NCBI GenBank assembly: GCA_902793465.1
Contig: CADBDT010000015.1
Coordinates: forward strand, 1-64,000
Direction of reading: 5' to 3'
Source of the DNA: an uncultured Coriobacteriaceae bacterium
GTDB taxonomy: Bacteria > Actinomycetota > Coriobacteriia > Coriobacteriales > Atopobiaceae
Length of the DNA: 64,000 nucleotides
The notes beneath the pieces are model-generated. The model worked only from the letters and a program-made list of their open reading frames with translations, was not told where the DNA came from and ran no database searches. Shown one piece after another: positions 41,954 to 51,031 of the stretch. The position numbers and the translations under genes were made by a program. Position 1 is the stretch's first letter. Each line of letters begins with the position of its first letter.

Positions 41954-42832
41954 ATGCAGTCTACACTGGTGCTTGAGGGCGGGGGATACCGGAGCGTTTT
42001 TACGGCCGGGGTCCTGGACGTGCTTATGGAGCACGGTATTTACGACTTTGCGAGCGTGTGGGGCGTATCGGCAGGGGCGCTTAGCGCGGCGAGTTTTGTC
42101 TCTAAACAAATTGGGCGAACCATTAGGATTATGCTGGCGTTTAGAGACGACCGACGGCTCATGTCGTTTTACTCGCTTGCTACAACGGGAAACCTTACTG
42201 GCGGAGAGTTTTTGTACCACACCGTGCAGGACGAGCTGGACCCGTGCGACATCGAGACCTTTAACAACAGCAAGACTCGCATGTTTGCGGTTGCGAGCGA
42301 CGTGGTATTTGGTGCTCCGAGATACCTTGAGGTAAAGCATTTGCCCGAGGACGTGGAAAAGATCCGTGCCTCATCGTCGCTGCCTTTGGTATCTAACATG
42401 GTGGACATCGATGGTCACCGCTATTTAGACGGTGGTACTACCGACTCCGTGCCGGTGGAGGCTGCGTTGGGCCTTAACGAAGACATAGGCCTAGAGGACT
42501 ACGAGCCGGCCAACAAGGCGGTTGTTGTGCTCACGCAGCACCGGGAGTATGTAAAAGGAAACTCGCTCGAGCGCATGGCGCGCATGAGCAGGAGATACGA
42601 CGAATACCCCCTGTTTTTGGAGGCGCTTGCCACGCGCGCAGACCGCTACATGGCACAGCGCGAGCGCATATGGGAGCTGGAGCGGGAGGGCCGCATACTC
42701 GTAATCGCGCCGCCCGAACCAGTTACGGTGGCCACAAACGAGCATGCAGGTGAGCCTCTGCTGAGCCTCTACATTTCTGGTAGGCGCGAAGCGGAGCGCT
42801 TAATAGGAAAAATCCAAGATTTTCTTGCATAG
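41954..42832 (+). CDS. patatin-like phospholipase
   Basis: 292 aa. Oxyanion motif LVLEGGGYRSVFTAGV, nucleophile elbow GVSAGALSAASF (GxSxG) and catalytic Asp in DGGTTDSVPVEAA (DG-G/A). It acts as an acyl hydrolase on lipids, with no signal peptide, so it is likely cytoplasmic or membrane-surface. This matches the YjjU/RssA-type bacterial patatins (C-terminal DUF6363-like part with RERIWELEREGRILVIAPPE). ATG 41954 has AGGAGGCAAACG upstream; the longer frame to 41603 runs through the repeats. The gene precedes rplM, from which it is separated by 134 bp. Confidence 0.9.
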   Translation: MQSTLVLEGGGYRSVFTAGVLDVLMEHGIYDFASVWGVSAGALSAASFVSKQIGRTIRIMLAFRDDRRLMSFYSLATTGNLTGGEFLYHTVQDELDPCDIETFNNSKTRMFAVASDVVFGAPRYLEVKHLPEDVEKIRASSSLPLVSNMVDIDGHRYLDGGTTDSVPVEAALGLNEDIGLEDYEPANKAVVVLTQHREYVKGNSLERMARMSRRYDEYPLFLEALATRADRYMAQRERIWELEREGRILVIAPPEPVTVATNEHAGEPLLSLYISGRREAERLIGKIQDFLA

Positions 42833-42966
42833 TCGCAGCATCTTTGCTAGCGAGTGAAGTATACTTTGTAAGCTTCTTTTGCAGAGCCCCGTAATCTCTG
42901 GCAAAAAATAAAAGCAACGGCAGTCAGTCCAGGGGCTGTCGAACAACGTTCGTATGGAGGAGTCAA

Positions 42967-43407
42967 GTGAACAAGTCGACTCATTACGCCAAGCCGGGCG
43001 AAGTGGAGCGCAAGTGGGTGCTTCTCGACGCCGATGGCGCGACGCTTGGTCGTCTGGCAACCCAGGCGGCAACCATTCTGCGCGGCAAGAACAAGCCGCA
43101 GTACACGCCTCACACCGACACGGGCGACTTTGTCATTATTATTAATGCCAACAAAGTTAAGCTCACGGGCAACAAGGCAGAGCACAAGTCCTACTGGCGC
43201 TACTCCGGCTGGCTCGGCGGCCTTAAGACCGAGTCCTTTAAGGAGGCCATGGAAAAGCACCCCGAGCGCGTTGTGGAGCACGCCGTTAAGGGCATGCTTC
43301 CCCACACCACGCTTGGTCGCAAGCAGGGCATGAAGCTCAAGGTGTATGCAGGTGCCGAGCATCCGCATGCAGCACAGAATCCCGTTAAGATTGAAGTGGA
43401 GGCGTAA
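42967..43407 (+). CDS. rplM: 50S ribosomal protein L13
   Basis: 146 aa, standard length. Family motifs: [55 protein letters not shown] and [16 protein letters not shown]. Start is GTG 42967 with GGAGGAGTCAA just before. Only 3 bp separate it from rpsI, the universal L13-S9 pair. The 134-bp leader (42833-42966) is AT-richer with a TATACT at about 42861; I see no clear leader structure. Confidence 0.98.
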   Translation: MNKSTHYAKPGEVERKWVLLDADGATLGRLATQAATILRGKNKPQYTPHTDTGDFVIIINANKVKLTGNKAEHKSYWRYSGWLGGLKTESFKEAMEKHPERVVEHAVKGMLPHTTLGRKQGMKLKVYAGAEHPHAAQNPVKIEVEA

Positions 43408-43410
43408 CAC

Positions 43411-43806
43411 ATGGCAAACGACACCGTAGTTTACATGGGTACCGGCCGCCGCAAGGAGGCTGTTGCGCGCGTGCGCCTCGTTCCTGGCACCGGCAAGGTT
43501 ACCGTTAACGGCCGCGACGCTGCCGAGTACTTTGGTCGTCAGCAGCTCGTCGACAACGCTCTGGCACCCTTCCGTGTTACCGACACGGTAGACCGCTTTG
43601 ACGTACTGGCCAACTGCAAGGGCGGCGGCATTACCGGACAGTCCGGCGCACTGCGCCTGGGCATCTCCCGTGCCCTGCTTGAGGCTGGCGAGTATCGTGC
43701 CGAGCTCAAGAAGGCTGGCTTCCTTACGCGTGACGCACGTGCAGTGGAGCGCAAGAAGTACGGTCTTAAGAAGGCCCGCAAGCGTCCGCAGTTCTCCAAG
43801 CGCTAA
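43411..43806 (+). CDS. rpsI: 30S ribosomal protein S9
   Basis: 131 aa. Motifs [40 protein letters not shown] and the basic C-terminal tail [12 protein letters not shown] that reaches the P site. Co-transcribed with rplM and followed by a strong terminator. Confidence 0.98.
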   Translation: MANDTVVYMGTGRRKEAVARVRLVPGTGKVTVNGRDAAEYFGRQQLVDNALAPFRVTDTVDRFDVLANCKGGGITGQSGALRLGISRALLEAGEYRAELKKAGFLTRDARAVERKKYGLKKARKRPQFSKR

Positions 43807-43830
43807 ATCGGCGACCAAAAGAGCGAATGG

Positions 43831-43877
43831 CAAATGCCCTGCCGCGGTTTGTTCAATCCGCGGCAGGGCATTTTTTT
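43831..43877 (+). terminator. terminator of the rplM-rpsI operon
   Basis: AAATGCCCTGCCGCGG and CCGCGGCAGGGCATTT pair perfectly over 16 bp with a 10-nt loop, and the stem runs straight into TTTTTTT. A textbook rho-independent terminator. Confidence 0.95.
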
Positions 43878-43903
43878 CTTTGGGGCTCGAGCGCGTTGCG
43901 AGT

Positions 43904-44013
43904 GGGTGCCGTAAGGGGAGTATCCCCTGCGGGTGCATCGCGGATGAGCCTCCTCGTAAGGGGGCGGCCTGTTCGCGATGTACCCGATGGGGATACTCCC
44001 CTTACGGCACCCC
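43904..44013. repeat. GATACTCCCC palindrome, copy C
   Basis: Arms GGGTGCCGTAAGGGGAGTAT and ATACTCCCCTTACGGCACCC, inner GGGTGCATCGCGGATGAG and CGCGATGTACCC. It occupies the gap between the rpsI terminator and the lipoprotein gene at 44112; the rest of that gap is the lipoprotein promoter region. Confidence 0.85.
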
Positions 44014-44111
44014 AAGCTGATACATGTGATTTCGCAAATTCTCGCGACATTTTTGCGTCACTACTCGTGTTGTATAGTAGATACGAGCGTTGTGAGGAAA
44101 GGCGGACTTCC

Positions 44112-44951
44112 ATGAAGCATTCGTACTTGTCATTTGCCACCTGCACCCTTGCCCTTACGGCGGGACTTCTGTTTGGTTGCGGTACCCAAACGGCGGGAAG
44201 CGCTGCGTCGAGCGCCTCCACAGAGCCAGCGGCCAGCACCCAGAGCACCTCTCAGTCGTCTTCGGCGGCGCCCCAGCCAAGCAGCGACCCCACATTTGAC
44301 GCAGAGTCCATTGCCAAGGCCTTGTCGAGGCCAGGGCAAAACTCGATTCTTATGCTGGACGACAATACCAAGGCACTGGTACGGAGCCTGGAGGCGGGCA
44401 AACTTCCCACGAGCTGCCAAGTGCTCTACGACCAGATGGGCGCGCTTCCCTCTGTGGAAGTTACCGATCAGGAGACCATAGCGGAGATCGTTGGATTGGT
44501 AGGCCAGGTTAGCGTGGCGGGACCAAGTAACGTTGGCATAACAGACAATTACCACGGCGTGTGGTTTGAGTTGGAGGACGGCACCAAAACAAGCTTTAAC
44601 TTCGAAGGGGTTGGCAACCTTGTTCGTAAAGACGGCAACCTTTTTGTGGAGGGCGACGGCCCGCTCTGGCTGCGCGTGCGCGAGCTGCAAGGTTCGCAGG
44701 ACAAGAACGTGCAAACCCATGCGGTAGCCGTGCTCGCGGGCAAGGACGCGGTTGCAAGTTGTCCCGAGGCGGCACAAGAGGGCGAAGTGGTGCGCATTAC
44801 CACAAACGAGGTGCTGGACGTAATGCTTAAGGTGTGTGTTCCGGGTGTCGAGGTGCGCCAGGTTGATGGTATGACTTACGAGTTCACAATGCCCGACCAT
44901 CAGGTGGCCGTGTACGTTACCACAGAGGACTATCCAGGCGGTGGCGCATAA
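44112..44951 (+). CDS. lipoprotein of unknown function
   Basis: 279 aa. Signal peptide with lipobox GLLFGCGTQT, a Ser/Ala/Gln-rich linker (about 25-60), then about 220 residues with no family I recognise (LSRPGQNSILMLDDNTKALV, YHGVWFELEDGTKTSFNFEG, MTYEFTMPDHQVAVYVTTED). The tail resembles beta-strands of bacterial Ig-like or BIG repeats in flavour only. It should be anchored on the outer face of the membrane. ATG 44112 follows GGAAAGGCGG. It lies between rpsI and glmM but has its own gaps on both sides and no coupling. Confidence 0.75.
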   Translation: MKHSYLSFATCTLALTAGLLFGCGTQTAGSAASSASTEPAASTQSTSQSSSAAPQPSSDPTFDAESIAKALSRPGQNSILMLDDNTKALVRSLEAGKLPTSCQVLYDQMGALPSVEVTDQETIAEIVGLVGQVSVAGPSNVGITDNYHGVWFELEDGTKTSFNFEGVGNLVRKDGNLFVEGDGPLWLRVRELQGSQDKNVQTHAVAVLAGKDAVASCPEAAQEGEVVRITTNEVLDVMLKVCVPGVEVRQVDGMTYEFTMPDHQVAVYVTTEDYPGGGA

Positions 44952-44984
44952 CCTCTCAAGGGGGAGTACCCCCCTTGAGAGGTT
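44950..44984. terminator. palindrome AACCTCTCAAGGGGG, likely terminator of the lipoprotein gene
   Basis: AACCTCTCAAGGGGG and CCCCCTTGAGAGGTT pair around AGTA, starting within the stop codon of the lipoprotein gene. Same family as 21021-21054 and the outer arms of 35290-35494. No T-run follows, so the terminator function is inferred from position. Confidence 0.6.
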
Positions 44985-45069
44985 ATCACGAGACTGCCCT
45001 ATTTACGGGACAGCAGACCTCCGCTCCGCAAATGCTGTTAGAATTGTTTGGACGCGAGAGGAGCTTTAG

Positions 45070-46407
45070 ATGAAGTACTTTGGTACCGACGGATTCCGCG
45101 GCCAGGCCAACGAGGGCCTTAACGTGGATCACGCATTTAAGATCGGTCGTTTTGTAGGCTGGTACTATGGCCTGCGCCAGGAGCGCAAGGCGCGCATTGT
45201 GCTGGGCAAAGACACGCGACGTTCGAGCTACATGTTTGAGTCGGCGCTCGTGGCTGGCCTGGTGGCAAGCGGGGCAGATGCCTACATGCTGCACGTAATA
45301 CCCACACCCGGCGTGAGCTTCGAGGTTGTGGACGGCGACTTTGACTGCGGCATTATGATTACCGCAAGTCACAACCCGTACACCGACAACGGGATTAAGC
45401 TCGTAAACAACGAGGGCTACAAGATGGACGAGGATGTCCTGCAAAAGATTGAGGACTACATAGATGGCAAGATAGACGTGCCGCTGGCCACGGGTGACGC
45501 CATAGGTCAGACCGTGGACTACATGGTTGGTCGCAATCGCTACATTGCAAACCTCATTGCCAGCGCAAACTTTAGCCTGCAAGGCGTGCGCGTGGGCTTG
45601 GACTGCGCAAACGGCGCGGCGAGCTCGGTGGCAAAGCCGGTGTTCGACGCCCTGGGTGCCGATGTTCACGTTATAAACAACGCCCCCAACGGCTTTAACA
45701 TTAACGTGCACTGCGGTTCCACTCACATCGAGAACCTGCAGACCTTTGTGGTGCGCAACAACCTGGACGTGGGCTTTGCCTTTGACGGCGACGCAGACAG
45801 GTGCCTTGCCGTAGACGAAAACGGCCACGTGGTGGACGGCGACCTTATTCTGTATGTTTGCGGACGCTACCTCCACAAGTACGGTCGTCTGGTAAAGGAC
45901 ACGGTGGTGCCCACCGTAATGAGCAACTTTGGTCTGTACAAGGCGTTCGACGAGCTGGGAATTAAGTACGAGGCCACCGATGTGGGCGACAAGTACGTTC
46001 ACGCGTGCATGCGCAAGAACGGCTACATTCTGGGCGGCGAGCAGTCTGGCCATATTATTTTTGGCGAGATTGAGCAGACCGGCGACGGCATAATGACGGC
46101 GCTGCGCGTTATGGAGGCAGTGCGTGCCGAGCGCGAGACGCTCAGCGTGCTTACGAGGCCGGTAAAGCGCTATCCGCAGCGCCTCGACAACGTGGCCGTT
46201 AAAGACAAGAACGAGGCCATGGCATCGCCCGAGGTCCTGGCTGCAGAAAAGAAGGCACAGGACTTCCTTGGCAACAACGGCCGCTGCTTTGTGCGTGCCA
46301 GCGGCACCGAGGAACTCGTGCGCATTTTGTCCGAAGCGCCCGAGGCGGAACTGTGCAAGGAAGCCAACGACATCGTTCACGAAGCACTTAAGCCGTACCT
46401 GGCATAA
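45070..46407 (+). CDS. glmM: phosphoglucosamine mutase
   Basis: 445 aa. It converts glucosamine-6-P to glucosamine-1-P for UDP-GlcNAc and peptidoglycan. Motifs: start MKYFGTDGFRGQAN, phospho-Ser100 in ITASHNPYTDNGIK, metal loop AFDGDADRCLAV, sugar-binding GGEQSGHIIF and phosphate-binding RASGTEELVRI. These fit GlmM better than PMM/PGM. ATG 45070 with GAGGAGC upstream. Its closeness to rplM-rpsI is commonly seen in actinobacteria. Confidence 0.93.
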   Translation: MKYFGTDGFRGQANEGLNVDHAFKIGRFVGWYYGLRQERKARIVLGKDTRRSSYMFESALVAGLVASGADAYMLHVIPTPGVSFEVVDGDFDCGIMITASHNPYTDNGIKLVNNEGYKMDEDVLQKIEDYIDGKIDVPLATGDAIGQTVDYMVGRNRYIANLIASANFSLQGVRVGLDCANGAASSVAKPVFDALGADVHVINNAPNGFNINVHCGSTHIENLQTFVVRNNLDVGFAFDGDADRCLAVDENGHVVDGDLILYVCGRYLHKYGRLVKDTVVPTVMSNFGLYKAFDELGIKYEATDVGDKYVHACMRKNGYILGGEQSGHIIFGEIEQTGDGIMTALRVMEAVRAERETLSVLTRPVKRYPQRLDNVAVKDKNEAMASPEVLAAEKKAQDFLGNNGRCFVRASGTEELVRILSEAPEAELCKEANDIVHEALKPYLA

Positions 46408-46474
46408 GGTATGTCCCTAGGGTGGGGAGCATCCAACGCCATATAGTTAAGGGTCTGGGGGCGCCGTGCACATA

Positions 46475-46486
46475 GGGGATACTCCC
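46475..46486. repeat. left target-site duplication GGGGATACTCCC
   Basis: The 12-bp string directly before the IS left end; the same 12 bp follow the right end at 48354-48365. A 12-bp duplication fits the 9-12 bp range of IS4-family elements. Confidence 0.9.
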
Positions 46487-46690
46487 AATGTCATTAACTT
46501 AAGCGGGTGGCATTCACGTCGGCAGATTGCCTAGGGCCAGGGGTCGGGACAGGTTCCCGGCCCCTTTCTCTCGTCCTCGGCGTAGTTGGCACTAACAGTG
46601 GATTTATGCTGGTATATACTATATAATGTAGTGGGAAAGTATAGTTGCCCATGGGACCATACGCAGGGAAAACGTGGTGGGAACTTGTTC

Positions 46691-46885
46691 GTGAAGGTAC
46701 AGAGGAAGAGGTCCGCGGGCGGCACCGAGGCGCTCTACGCGTCGGTCGTGGAGAACAGGCGCATGGGCGGCAGGGTCGTGCAGCGGACCGTGGTGAACAT
46801 CGGGCGGGTCACGCCGGACCAGGTCCCCTACCTCAGGGCGGCCTGGATGGACGAGGCGAGGAGGCCGAGGCTCGTCTGGGACTGA
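46691..46885 (+). CDS. small first frame of the IS4-family element
   Basis: About 64 aa from GTG 46691 (GGTGGG upstream): RKRSAGGTEALYASVVENRR, VVQRTVVNIGRVTPDQV. It resembles the N-terminal strand region of larger IS4/IS1634-type transposases (VENRRxGGxVRQRxI). In those the region is part of the main protein; here a TGA separates it by 15 bp from the main frame. It may be a separate accessory product. Confidence 0.55.
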   Translation: MKVQRKRSAGGTEALYASVVENRRMGGRVVQRTVVNIGRVTPDQVPYLRAAWMDEARRPRLVWD

Positions 46886-46900
46886 CGGGAGGTGTCGGGC

Positions 46901-48232
46901 GTGGGCGTCTCGGGCCGCATAGGGCGCGACCTCGAGCTCATACGCGGCGAAGCCTTCGCGCGGTCCTGCAGGGCCCGGCCGGAATGCTTCACGCGCAGGC
47001 GCAAGATGCCGCACGACCTGCTGGTCGAGAGCGTCGTCGCGCGCAAGGGCAGGACGCTCTCGCTCGAGGTGCGGGAGCTCGCGAGGGAGGCGCACATGGC
47101 GGAGCCGATAAGCGTGCCGGGCTACCTGAAGGCCAGGCAGAAGCTGGAGCCCCAGGCCCTGCTCGAGCTCGCCCGCCACCACGCCGCCGGCGTCTACGCC
47201 GACGGGGACCACGCCACGTACAGGGGCATGGTCCTCGTGGCCATCGACGGCTCGACCGCCAACGTGCCCACCAACCCCGAGACGCTCGCGCGCTACGGGA
47301 GCTCGTCGGGCCACGGGCGCCAGCAGGCGACCATGGGCCTCTCCGCCGCCTTCGACGTCGTGAACCGGCAGCTGCTCAACCTGACCGTCAACAGGGCCGG
47401 CTTCGACGAGCGGGCGGAGGTCGCGGGGCACCTCGAGGCCGTGCTGCCCATGGTGGCCGGCGAGCGCGTCGCGCTGGTGCTCGACCGCGGCTACCCGTCG
47501 TTCCTGCTGATGGCGACCCTGGCCGACATGGGCGTCCCCTACGTGATGCGCTGCAAGCGGAACTTCATGAGCGCCGAGTTCGGGAGGTGCGAGGCGGCCG
47601 GCGGCGACCTCGAGATCGACCTCGAGCTCGCCCGCCGCAGGCCGCGGCGGGCGAGGGGGGCCGGCCCGGGCGTCCGGGCGTACCTGGCGGGGCACGTCCC
47701 CCTGCGCGTGCGCTGCGTGCTGGCCGACGTGGGCGGCGACGTCCCGGAGAGGCTGGTCACCACCATCGGCGCCGACGAGCTGACCGCGGAGGGGCTCGCC
47801 GAGGTGTACCACATGAGGTGGGGCGTGGAGACGTGCTTCCAGTTCATGAAGGACCGCCTGCAGATGGAGAACTTCACGGGCACCAGCCCCAGACTCATAG
47901 AGCAGGACGTGTACGCGACGGCCTACCTGGCCAACGTCGCCTTCGACCTCGCCAACGAGGCCGAGAGGGAGGCCGCCGGCGACATCGCGGCCCGCGGGTA
48001 CAAGCACGCCATGGCCGTGAACAGGACGGTGGCGATAGGCGTGCTCAAGGACGAGCTGATGAGGATCGTCACCGCGGAGGACGACGCCGCGCGGGATGCG
48101 ATGATGGCCGACATAGTGGCCGAGCTGGGGCGATGCCTCGTGCCCGTCCGACCGGCCCGCGCCTATGGACGCGACGGGCTGGGCCAGAACTACGCCAACG
48201 GCTACAGCAACACCCACAAGAGGGCCTTCTGA
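46901..48232 (+). CDS. IS4-family DDE transposase
   Basis: 443 aa from GTG 46901 (GGGAGG 8 nt upstream; GTG 46892 is the other option). Catalytic residues: first Asp in VAIDGSTANVPTNPETLARY, second Asp in ALVLDRGYPSFLL and Glu in the YREK signature YHMRWGVETCFQFMK, which has exactly the IS4 spacing Y-2-R-3-E-6-K. It cuts and pastes the element using the 39-bp ends. No frameshift or missing residue is seen, so it should be active. Confidence 0.92.
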   Translation: MGVSGRIGRDLELIRGEAFARSCRARPECFTRRRKMPHDLLVESVVARKGRTLSLEVRELAREAHMAEPISVPGYLKARQKLEPQALLELARHHAAGVYADGDHATYRGMVLVAIDGSTANVPTNPETLARYGSSSGHGRQQATMGLSAAFDVVNRQLLNLTVNRAGFDERAEVAGHLEAVLPMVAGERVALVLDRGYPSFLLMATLADMGVPYVMRCKRNFMSAEFGRCEAAGGDLEIDLELARRRPRRARGAGPGVRAYLAGHVPLRVRCVLADVGGDVPERLVTTIGADELTAEGLAEVYHMRWGVETCFQFMKDRLQMENFTGTSPRLIEQDVYATAYLANVAFDLANEAEREAAGDIAARGYKHAMAVNRTVAIGVLKDELMRIVTAEDDAARDAMMADIVAELGRCLVPVRPARAYGRDGLGQNYANGYSNTHKRAF

Positions 48233-48314
48233 GCGGCCGCCCGGGAGGCGCGGGACGCGTCTCGCGACGCGGGCCGCCCGAGCAGTCGTGCTCGGGCGGC
48301 CCGTCTTAGGCGAC

Positions 48315-48365
48315 CTGCCGACGTGAATGCCATCCGCTTAAGTTAATGACATTGGGGATACTCCC
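48315..48365. repeat. right IS end and right target duplication
   Basis: 48315-48353 is the right 39-bp terminal repeat; 48354-48365 is GGGGATACTCCC, the second copy of the 12-bp target duplication. Confidence 0.9.
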
Positions 48366-48494
48366 CATCGGGTACATCGCGAGCAGGGCTTACGTTGGAG
48401 GCCGGCTCATCCGCGATGTACCCGTAGGGGAATATCCCCTATGTGCACGGCGCTAACATAATGGCGGTGGGAGCATCCCCAAGCGGTGTCCCGT

Positions 48495-50825
48495 TTAAGA
48501 CGCAGGTGCGGGCTCGGGCGTCGGTTCCGCCACGGGCTCCGCCACAGGCGCGGGCTCGGGCGATGGTTCCGCCACAGGCTCTGCCACTACGGGCTCCGGT
48601 GTCGGCTCGACCACAGACGCTGCCGCTGCGGGCTCTGGCGCTGGTTCGGCAGCGGGCGTCGGCTCGGGCTCTTCGTTTGCGTATGAGGGTGTGGCCTCCA
48701 CGCTCTCTTCCGTTTTGGACTGCTCTTCTGCTGTGGTGGCATTGCTGGTCCCCGCGGCCTTTGCTGCCGCTTGGGTCTGCTGGGTCTGCTGCTGCGCGTT
48801 GGTCGTAACCTTGTTGGGGTCGCTCTTGCCTGCGCCGATGTTTGCCGTGTCGCTCTTTACGGTTGTCTCAACTGCGGTGTTGGATCCAATGATGTTCAGA
48901 TACTCGGACTCGGCCTTCTTAGTGGAGCTAATCGGCGCATTGTACTCATCCTCGAAGTCAAAGAGAATCGACCCGTTGGGATGCAGGTTCTTAAAGTCGT
49001 TGTCCAGGCGCAGCATGTAGTTTAGATACTGTTCAACGAATTCGATCGAATACTTGTCGGCATGGAATATGTTCTGGTTGTCCAGGGTACCCTTTATAAA
49101 CTGTGCCGCAAAGGAGTCGGTACTGGTATAAATTGGTTGGCCATTGTTCCTGGGCGACAAAATGGTAATGAGTTCGTCGAGGGTCCGTCCGTCGTGCAGG
49201 CCGTTGAGAATCGCGTTAAGGCCACCCCGAAGCATGCTCGCGTCCACGCTCGTAGCGTTGTTCTTCGTTTGGATTGCCGAGCTGCCGTAAACGTTGAAGG
49301 CGGCAAGGTCGCATAGGTAAAGCGTTGCCAAGTAGCCGGTTACATAGCGCGAGGCGGTGGTGTCCACGGGGTTTCCGTTTCCGTCCTTGGAAGCGTTGCT
49401 CATCTCTATGTCGAACCAGATGTTCGTTCCGTTGTTGTACTTGGCAAACAGATAGTTGTTAAGAATGGTCTGCGCGGTAAAGGTCTCGTTGAGCGCGCCC
49501 CTGCCATAGGCTCCGGTTTCGTCTTGCCCCCTTCGCAGCACTTGGAACAAGTCAAAGCGAAACTGGTATACGTTTTCCACTGCCGATGCGGTACCCTCCA
49601 CAAACCACTTTGGATATCTAATCGCAAGATAGCGCGCGGCCAGTTCTTTGGACTTAAAGGCGCCGTCTGGATTGGTAACTATGTCGTTTAGGTTGGTGCC
49701 ACCGGCCATGCCGGTTCGGTTGAAGTCGTGCATAAGGGCGTGGAAGAGCTCGTGAACAATGGTGTTTCCCAAGTTGACTATTGGGATGCCCTCTCGGACG
49801 AGCACGTATTTGCCCGTTTGCTGGTTGCGAACAAGATTTCCCTGGGAATCCTTCTGCAAGAGCGAATCCACGTCCACCGCAAGCATATAGCAGTATTTGA
49901 GCTCGCCGTCCCTTAAAAAGGCGTCGGCCGAGACGTAGGCCAGCGCATTTGTTAGCGTGTCGTGGTTGGGGTCGCCGTCCTTGTCTCCCTTTTTGTAGTA
50001 GACGTACATGCCAATCTGCTTTCCGATCTCGCCCCTTTTAGCGGCTTGGCCGAATGCCGGGAACCTTGACAGGAGGAGCTCTACGGCCTGAGGCTCCAGT
50101 CGCTCGCGAATAAGATCTATGAGCCACTCCAGGTCTTCGTCGGAAAGAACATCGCGTGCGGTCTTTGCGCAGTGGACCTCTACGAGCGTCTCGCCGCCAG
50201 AGGCAAAGAGGTATTCCTGCTCCGCAGGAGCGGGCTGGGCATCTGGGCTACTCGGGGTGTTCGGGCCGTTCTGGGCACCCGCCTCTGCGACAACGGCCTC
50301 GTCCTCCGCTGGCGCAGCGGTGCTTTTTGCACGCACGAAGAGGTCCCGGAGCGAGGCGGGCATGATGTAGGTGATGCCGGTCGAGGCATCGTAAACCGTT
50401 ATGGTGTCTTGGGTACCAAACAGTGCGGTAAGGGAGTCGGAAAGGGTAACTGTAAAGCTGCTGGCGCCCAGCGAGTACTCCTGCGGCACGAAGAAGACCA
50501 GCACGGGCAAATAGGAGTGCCCGTCGTCGGCCTTGTTCTGGTCTATTTGCAGGTCGTCGCGCACCCACAGGACGGGAATGCTCCACGTGCGGTTTTCTGC
50601 GGTCGAAACAACGGCGTCGTTGTCGAGCGCAGCACCCGGCTTTGGCACTTCCACTTTATCGATAAAAATGTTGCTTACCTGCGTAGCCTCGGCGTGGTTT
50701 GCGTCGCTCTCGCTGACCTCTACCTTGCGCTGCGTTGCAAAGGCTGCCGAGGGCAAAACGAACTGCAGCGCGAGTAACGTGGAAAGAAAAAACGAAACTA
50801 CCTTTCTAAACCTTGATTTACTCAT
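48495..50825 (-). CDS. secreted zinc metalloprotease-like protein with Pro/Glu/Ala-rich tail
   Basis: 776 aa. Signal peptide (KVVSFFLSTLLALQFVLPSA-AFA), an N-terminal beta domain (about 50-170), a linker, then a gluzincin-like protease domain with HELFH at about 357-361 (TIVHELFHALMHDF) and a likely third zinc ligand in WFVEGTASAVEN about 50 residues on. The last 60 residues are Pro/Glu/Ala repeats (PEPAPVAEPVAEPTPEPAP), probably a wall-spanning or protein-interaction tail; no LPxTG or final membrane helix is seen. ATG 50825 has AGAAAGGCCAGCT upstream. It is probably an exported surface protease of unknown target. Confidence 0.75.
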   Translation of the reverse strand: MSKSRFRKVVSFFLSTLLALQFVLPSAAFATQRKVEVSESDANHAEATQVSNIFIDKVEVPKPGAALDNDAVVSTAENRTWSIPVLWVRDDLQIDQNKADDGHSYLPVLVFFVPQEYSLGASSFTVTLSDSLTALFGTQDTITVYDASTGITYIMPASLRDLFVRAKSTAAPAEDEAVVAEAGAQNGPNTPSSPDAQPAPAEQEYLFASGGETLVEVHCAKTARDVLSDEDLEWLIDLIRERLEPQAVELLLSRFPAFGQAAKRGEIGKQIGMYVYYKKGDKDGDPNHDTLTNALAYVSADAFLRDGELKYCYMLAVDVDSLLQKDSQGNLVRNQQTGKYVLVREGIPIVNLGNTIVHELFHALMHDFNRTGMAGGTNLNDIVTNPDGAFKSKELAARYLAIRYPKWFVEGTASAVENVYQFRFDLFQVLRRGQDETGAYGRGALNETFTAQTILNNYLFAKYNNGTNIWFDIEMSNASKDGNGNPVDTTASRYVTGYLATLYLCDLAAFNVYGSSAIQTKNNATSVDASMLRGGLNAILNGLHDGRTLDELITILSPRNNGQPIYTSTDSFAAQFIKGTLDNQNIFHADKYSIEFVEQYLNYMLRLDNDFKNLHPNGSILFDFEDEYNAPISSTKKAESEYLNIIGSNTAVETTVKSDTANIGAGKSDPNKVTTNAQQQTQQTQAAAKAAGTSNATTAEEQSKTEESVEATPSYANEEPEPTPAAEPAPEPAAAASVVEPTPEPVVAEPVAEPSPEPAPVAEPVAEPTPEPAPAS

Positions 50826-51031
50826 AGCTGGCCTTTCTGTTCCAAATCTGTGCTATTTGATTATCTCACAGAAGGCGGGGCGTAAGAGCTTGTGGCCACA
50901 AATGCTTTGGTGCCATGGATCGACGCACGGCCCACTCCGCGGCACAGCTTTCTAACACAGGCCATTTGGCCATTTGTGGTGAGGAGACGTAGAAAGGGAA
51001 TTGTTTTACCGTTCCCACGCAAACAATACGC

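Larger units (their letters stand above)
46487..48353 (+). mobile_element. complete IS4-family insertion sequence (1867 bp)
   Basis: Terminal inverted repeats of 39 bp with one mismatch: 46487-46525 starts AATGTCATTAACTTAAGCGG and 48315-48353 is its complement. It is flanked by the 12-bp direct repeat GGGGATACTCCC. It carries two consecutive frames on the plus strand, a small one and the DDE transposase. The interior is much GC-richer than the neighbouring genes, which suggests a recent arrival from a higher-GC host or its own codon habit. It sits inside a palindromic repeat. Confidence 0.92.
46438..48468. repeat. GATACTCCCC palindrome, copy D, split by an IS4-family element
   Basis: The left part is 46438-46486 (GCGCCGTGCACATAGGGGAT), the right part 48354-48468 (GGGTACATCGCG, CGCGATGTACCC, ATCCCCTATGTGCACGGCGC). 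Removing the IS and one target copy restores a continuous palindrome like the one around 59220-59390. Confidence 0.8.

Noticed and set aside
42833-42966. L13 leader riboregulator upstream of rplM
   Set aside because: I could not find a stable stem-loop matching described L13 leaders; the region shows only an AT-rich promoter-like stretch.
44986-46380. 464-codon minus-strand frame opposite glmM
   Set aside because: It mirrors the glmM reading frame; His/Val/Ala-rich without any motif. glmM on the plus strand has full family motifs.
46531-46600. tRNA-like sequence near the IS left end (GGGCCAGGGGTCGGGAC)
   Set aside because: No acceptor stem or T-loop (GTTCRANNC) pairing could be built.
46619-48309. 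Long frames on both strands through the IS element (532 and 554 codons)
   Set aside because: Frame shadows of the very GC-rich transposase gene; the real frame has the DDE and YREK motifs.
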